NCBI GenBank assembly: GCA_002840095.1
Contig: PGZL01000012.1
Coordinates: 1-64,000 of the forward strand
Direction: 5' to 3'
DNA: 64,000 nt
Source: Gammaproteobacteria bacterium HGW-Gammaproteobacteria-1
GTDB taxonomy: Bacteria > Pseudomonadota > Gammaproteobacteria > Thiohalomonadales > Thiohalomonadaceae
Positions within the stretch are counted from its first letter, which is position 1. Every line of letters starts with the position of its first letter. Under the pieces are notes generated by a model, which was not told the DNA's origin, ran no database searches, and saw nothing but the letters and a program-made list of their open reading frames with translations. This document shows, in pieces, positions 61,009-64,000 of this stretch. Both the position numbers and the translations under genes were made by a program.

Positions 61009-63198
61009 GTGAGACCCCGCCGCCCGCCATTGCCGTTGCCGCACCTGGTATTGCTGTTCGCCCTGTCGCCGGCCATGGCACAGGCGGCGGACGGCGAGGG
61101 CCGCTGGGCGCTGTGCCGTCCGTCCAGTGAGGTGATTCCGCTGCCGGAGCTGGGTCCCGCGGACGACCCGGCCCTGCGCGTCTCCGCCGACAGGGTCGAG
61201 GCGGAAGGCGAAGGGCTGAGCCGCTTCAGCGGCGACGTGGTGCTGCTGCGCGGTGGCCGGCGCATCGAGGCGCAGCAGGCGCTGTACGATCAGGGCCGCG
61301 ACACCCTGACCCTCGACGGCGCCGTCAATCTCTATAGCGCCGACATGGCCATGAGCGGCGAACGCGCCCGCCTCGAACTCGGCGCCGAAACCGGCGAGCT
61401 GCACAACGCGCGCTACCATTTCCGCTCCGCCCACGCCTCCGGCAACGCCGACAGCGTCGTCATCCGCGACGCCCACTACACCGAACTGTCCAGCGCCACC
61501 TACACCACCTGCGACCCGGAAAAGGTCGACTGGCTGCTCAGGGCGCGGCGCATCGACCTGGACGAGGCCAGCAACACCGGCGAGGCACGCAACGTCACCG
61601 TGGAATTCAAGGGCGTGCCCTTCCTCTACCTGCCCTACATCAACTTCCCCTTGCAGGGCCGCAAGACCGGCCTGCTGCCGCCCACCGGCGGCACCTCGGA
61701 CAAGACCGGCACCGACATCAGCCTGCCCTGGTACTGGAACATCGCCCCCAATTACGACGCCACCATCACCCCGCGCCAGATGACCGCGCGCGGCACCCAG
61801 CTGCAGGGTGAATTCCGCTATCTCCACCCGCAAGACCACGGCCGGCTCAACCTGGAGGCACTGCCCGGCGACAAACGCTACGACGATCAGGACCGCCTGC
61901 GCGTCGCCTACCAGCACAGCGGTCGCTTCGGCGACGGCTGGAGCAACAGCATCGTCTACAACGAAGTCTCCGACGTGGACTACTTCAACGACCTGGGCAA
62001 CAACCAGGCCAGCGTCAGCACCACCCACCTGGAACGCCGCGCCGACCTCGCCTACCGCGGCGAGGGCTGGGATTTCCTCGGCCGGGTGCAGGGCTACCAG
62101 GCCCTGAGCGGCAGCGAACCCTACCAGCGCCTGCCCCAGCTGCTGCTCAACGCCGCCAGCCCGCGCCGGCGCAACACGCTGCAATACACCCTGGCCAGCG
62201 AGCTGGTGCACTTCGCCCATGCCGATCGCATCCCCACCGGCAGCCGCGTCGACCTGACCCCCGGCGTCAGCCTGCCCCTGGCCGGCGCCGCCTGGTTTCT
62301 CACCCCGCGCCTCGCCCTGCGCCACACCCAGTACCAGTTGCAGGATCACGCACCGGGCGCAACGCCGAGCCGCACCACCCCCATCGTCAGCCTGGACAGC
62401 GGCCTGTTCTTCGAGCGCGACACGTCCATCGGCGAACGCTCATTGCTGCACACCCTGGAGCCGCGCCTCTATTACCTGTACGTGCCCTACCGGGACCAGA
62501 CCGACCTGCCGCGCTTCGACAGCGCCGCCTACGACTTCAGCTTTGCCCAGCTGTTCCGCGACAACCGCTTCAGCGGCGCCGACCGCCAGGGCGACGCCAA
62601 CCAGGTGACCGTCGCCCTCACCAGCCGCCTGCTGGACAGCACCACCGGCGATGAACTGGTGCGCGGCAGCATCGGCCAGATCCACTACTTCGAGGATCGC
62701 CGCGTCACTCTGTCCGGCAGCACGGCGGAGGAGCGACAGAGTTCCGACGTGGTGGCCGAACTGGCGGCGCGGCCCCTGCGTGGCCTGGAGCTGGCCGCCG
62801 CCACGCGCTGGAACCCGCACGACGAGCAGGGCGAGCTGCTCACCGGCCGTGCCCGCTACCGTCCCGACCAGGATCGCCTGCTCAGCCTCGACTACCGCTA
62901 CCGCCGCGACCAAAGCCTGCGCCAGGCCGACCTGGTGGCTTACTGGCCGTTGTACCGCCGCTGGCGCGTCCTCGCCCGCTGGAACTACGACCTCGAACTG
63001 GAGCGCACCCTGGAGACCGTCGGCGGCCTGGCCTGGGAGGACTGCTGCTGGGGCCTTCATCTCACTGTGCGCCGGCGCCTCGATACCGTCACCTTCGACA
63101 CCAGCCACAGCTTCATGCTCACCCTGGAGCTGAAGGGCCTGTCCAGTTTCGGCCGCCGCCTGGAGGACGAACTGGCGGCCTTCCAGACACGCCAATAA
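61009..63198 (+). CDS. lptD: LPS-assembly outer-membrane protein LptD
   Basis: LptD inserts lipopolysaccharide into the outer leaflet. The 729 residues have a signal peptide (about 1-26, ending AQA), a cysteine at residue 36, an N-terminal beta-jellyroll (about 50-170) and a large barrel. Conserved blocks are YLPYINFPLQGRKTGLLPPT, WNIAPNYDATI and the C-terminal WEDCCWGL. The C36 plus the CC pair fit the disulphide pattern needed for LptD folding. The start is GTG 61009. It is followed by surA, the periplasmic chaperone for LptD, as in many gammaproteobacteria. Confidence 0.95.
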   Translation: MRPRRPPLPLPHLVLLFALSPAMAQAADGEGRWALCRPSSEVIPLPELGPADDPALRVSADRVEAEGEGLSRFSGDVVLLRGGRRIEAQQALYDQGRDTLTLDGAVNLYSADMAMSGERARLELGAETGELHNARYHFRSAHASGNADSVVIRDAHYTELSSATYTTCDPEKVDWLLRARRIDLDEASNTGEARNVTVEFKGVPFLYLPYINFPLQGRKTGLLPPTGGTSDKTGTDISLPWYWNIAPNYDATITPRQMTARGTQLQGEFRYLHPQDHGRLNLEALPGDKRYDDQDRLRVAYQHSGRFGDGWSNSIVYNEVSDVDYFNDLGNNQASVSTTHLERRADLAYRGEGWDFLGRVQGYQALSGSEPYQRLPQLLLNAASPRRRNTLQYTLASELVHFAHADRIPTGSRVDLTPGVSLPLAGAAWFLTPRLALRHTQYQLQDHAPGATPSRTTPIVSLDSGLFFERDTSIGERSLLHTLEPRLYYLYVPYRDQTDLPRFDSAAYDFSFAQLFRDNRFSGADRQGDANQVTVALTSRLLDSTTGDELVRGSIGQIHYFEDRRVTLSGSTAEERQSSDVVAELAARPLRGLELAAATRWNPHDEQGELLTGRARYRPDQDRLLSLDYRYRRDQSLRQADLVAYWPLYRRWRVLARWNYDLELERTLETVGGLAWEDCCWGLHLTVRRRLDTVTFDTSHSFMLTLELKGLSSFGRRLEDELAAFQTRQ

Positions 63199-63216
63199 AT
63201 TCAGGTAAACAGTTGA

Positions 63217-63453
63217 GTCCGCCAATGAACGCGAATGGACGCAAATCTAAGGACTTTTACTCTCGCCAAGACGCCAAGCACGCCAAGAAAAAACAATGGC
63301 ACCCAGCGCAATCGGTGGATGCCGGTAGCCATATCCCCCTGCCATCTCTGCCTTGCTTGCGGTTTTCTTCGCGTGCTTGGCGTCTTGGCGAGATTCAATT
63401 GATGTGTTCAGGTTCATCTGTATTCGCGTCCATTGGCGTTCATTTGCGGACTG
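63217..63453. repeat. Composite 8/9-bp periodic inverted repeat (CGCCAAGA type)
   Basis: The left half has GTCCGCCAATGAACGCGAAT then CGCCAAGACGCCAAGCACG (63217-63295). The right half mirrors both parts in reverse order (63353-63453). It occupies most of the 353 bp between lptD and surA. Confidence 0.87.
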
Positions 63454-63551
63454 ATTGAGAATTTCAGGGTAAACCTCCGCGGGCTCGGGCTTCAGCCCGA
63501 CCTGCACTGAGCATGGTATCCTTGCCCCCCTGTGATTTGCGGAATCCCCCA

Positions 63552-64000
63552 ATGAAACGTATCCCTGCCCTCGCCGCCCTGCTGGGCGGCCTGTTGTTGT
63601 CGTTCCCGCCGCTGCACGCCGCCCCCCGGGTGGAGGAGCTGAACCGCATCGTCGCGGTGGTGGACGAGGAAGCCATCACCAGCCTGGAACTGGAAAAGCG
63701 CCTGCAGGCGATCCTCGCCCAGTTGCGCCAGAACGGCACACCGGCCCCGCCGCGGGAGATCCTGCAACGCCAGGTGCTGGAGCGCCTGATCATCGAACGC
63801 CTCCAGCTCACCCTCGCCGCCGACCGCGGCGTGCGCGTCGACGACGAAGCGCTGAACCAGGTGATTACCCGCATCGCCGCCCAGAACAAGCTGACCCTGC
63901 CGCAGTTCCGCGAAACGCTGGAGCGCGACGGCGTGGCCTACGCCGACTTCCGCGAGGAAATACGCGGCGAAATCATCATGAACAACCTGCGCGCCCGCGA
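63552..64000 (+). CDS. surA: Periplasmic chaperone SurA (3' end outside window)
   Basis: The first 149 codons of SurA are present. They encode a signal peptide (about 1-23, ending LHA) and the N-terminal chaperone domain (LNRIVAVVDEEAITSLELE, RQVLERLIIERLQLTLA, then the helix with FRETLERDGV). Parvulin domains would follow beyond the window. SurA carries outer-membrane proteins, including LptD, through the periplasm. ATG 63552 follows a run of Cs with only a weak ribosome site. Confidence 0.92.
   Translation, partial: MKRIPALAALLGGLLLSFPPLHAAPRVEELNRIVAVVDEEAITSLELEKRLQAILAQLRQNGTPAPPREILQRQVLERLIIERLQLTLAADRGVRVDDEALNQVITRIAAQNKLTLPQFRETLERDGVAYADFREEIRGEIIMNNLRAR

Overview
The window looks like a GC-rich proteobacterial chromosome, most likely a gammaproteobacterium. 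The grounds are an LptD-SurA/AmgK-MurU envelope block, a NasST-type nitrate assimilation locus, a CydP-CydABX-YbgE oxidase operon and very heavy use of PAS/HD-GYP signalling. A free-living, facultatively respiring environmental bacterium fits, but the sequence alone does not settle the genus. No tRNA, rRNA, CRISPR array, integrase or intact transposase was seen.

Layout. 1-5335: a partial TPR protein, two HD-GYP proteins (GAF-HD-GYP and CBS-PAS-GAF-HD-GYP) and a periplasmic cupin. 5393-8119: a ~700-bp inverted-repeat element beside an AT-rich OLD-family ATPase/TOPRIM gene, probably acquired. 8120-17124: a coiled-coil protein, glgC, a 1427-residue PhnD-PAS-GAF-HD-GYP sensor and a haem-motif diguanylate cyclase. 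17351-29200: nitrate assimilation (nasT, nrtABD, nasS-like, nirBD, nasA). Its leader holds a sigma-54 promoter, a two-hexaloop ANTAR target and an intrinsic terminator in that order. 29507-42407: housekeeping and accessory genes (GT2, CHASE-PAS-GAF-HD-GYP, CLC channel, GT-B-like enzyme, LysE exporter, thioesterase, GNAT, DHFR-like, TVP38, CopZ-like, pentapeptide protein).

42520-46150: small, same-strand genes of unknown function separated by attC-like sites, without an integrase in the window. This resembles a lone integron cassette array that has been invaded by other palindromic repeats. 46459-51580: a sigma-54 activator with a Cys/His-rich PAS domain, divergent from cydP-cydA-cydB-cydX-ybgE. 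The cyd upstream region has its own sigma-54 promoter and an FNR-like box. 51842-57654: copper-type TonB receptor, NifX-like protein, hypothetical protein, TDT/SLAC1 transporter, FNR-like regulator and murU. 57766-64000: YbaK-HDOD fusion, Sel1 protein, amgK, lptD and the start of surA.

Two themes run through the window. The first is cyclic-di-GMP and respiratory signalling: four HD-GYP proteins and one GGDEF protein with diverse sensors, next to nitrate and oxygen regulation. The second is a dense set of intergenic repeats. Short 7- or 8-bp periodic arrays, usually with an inverted second half, sit at or right after stop codons. In cydA and amgK such an array, and in nirB a related palindrome, supplies the last codons of the protein.
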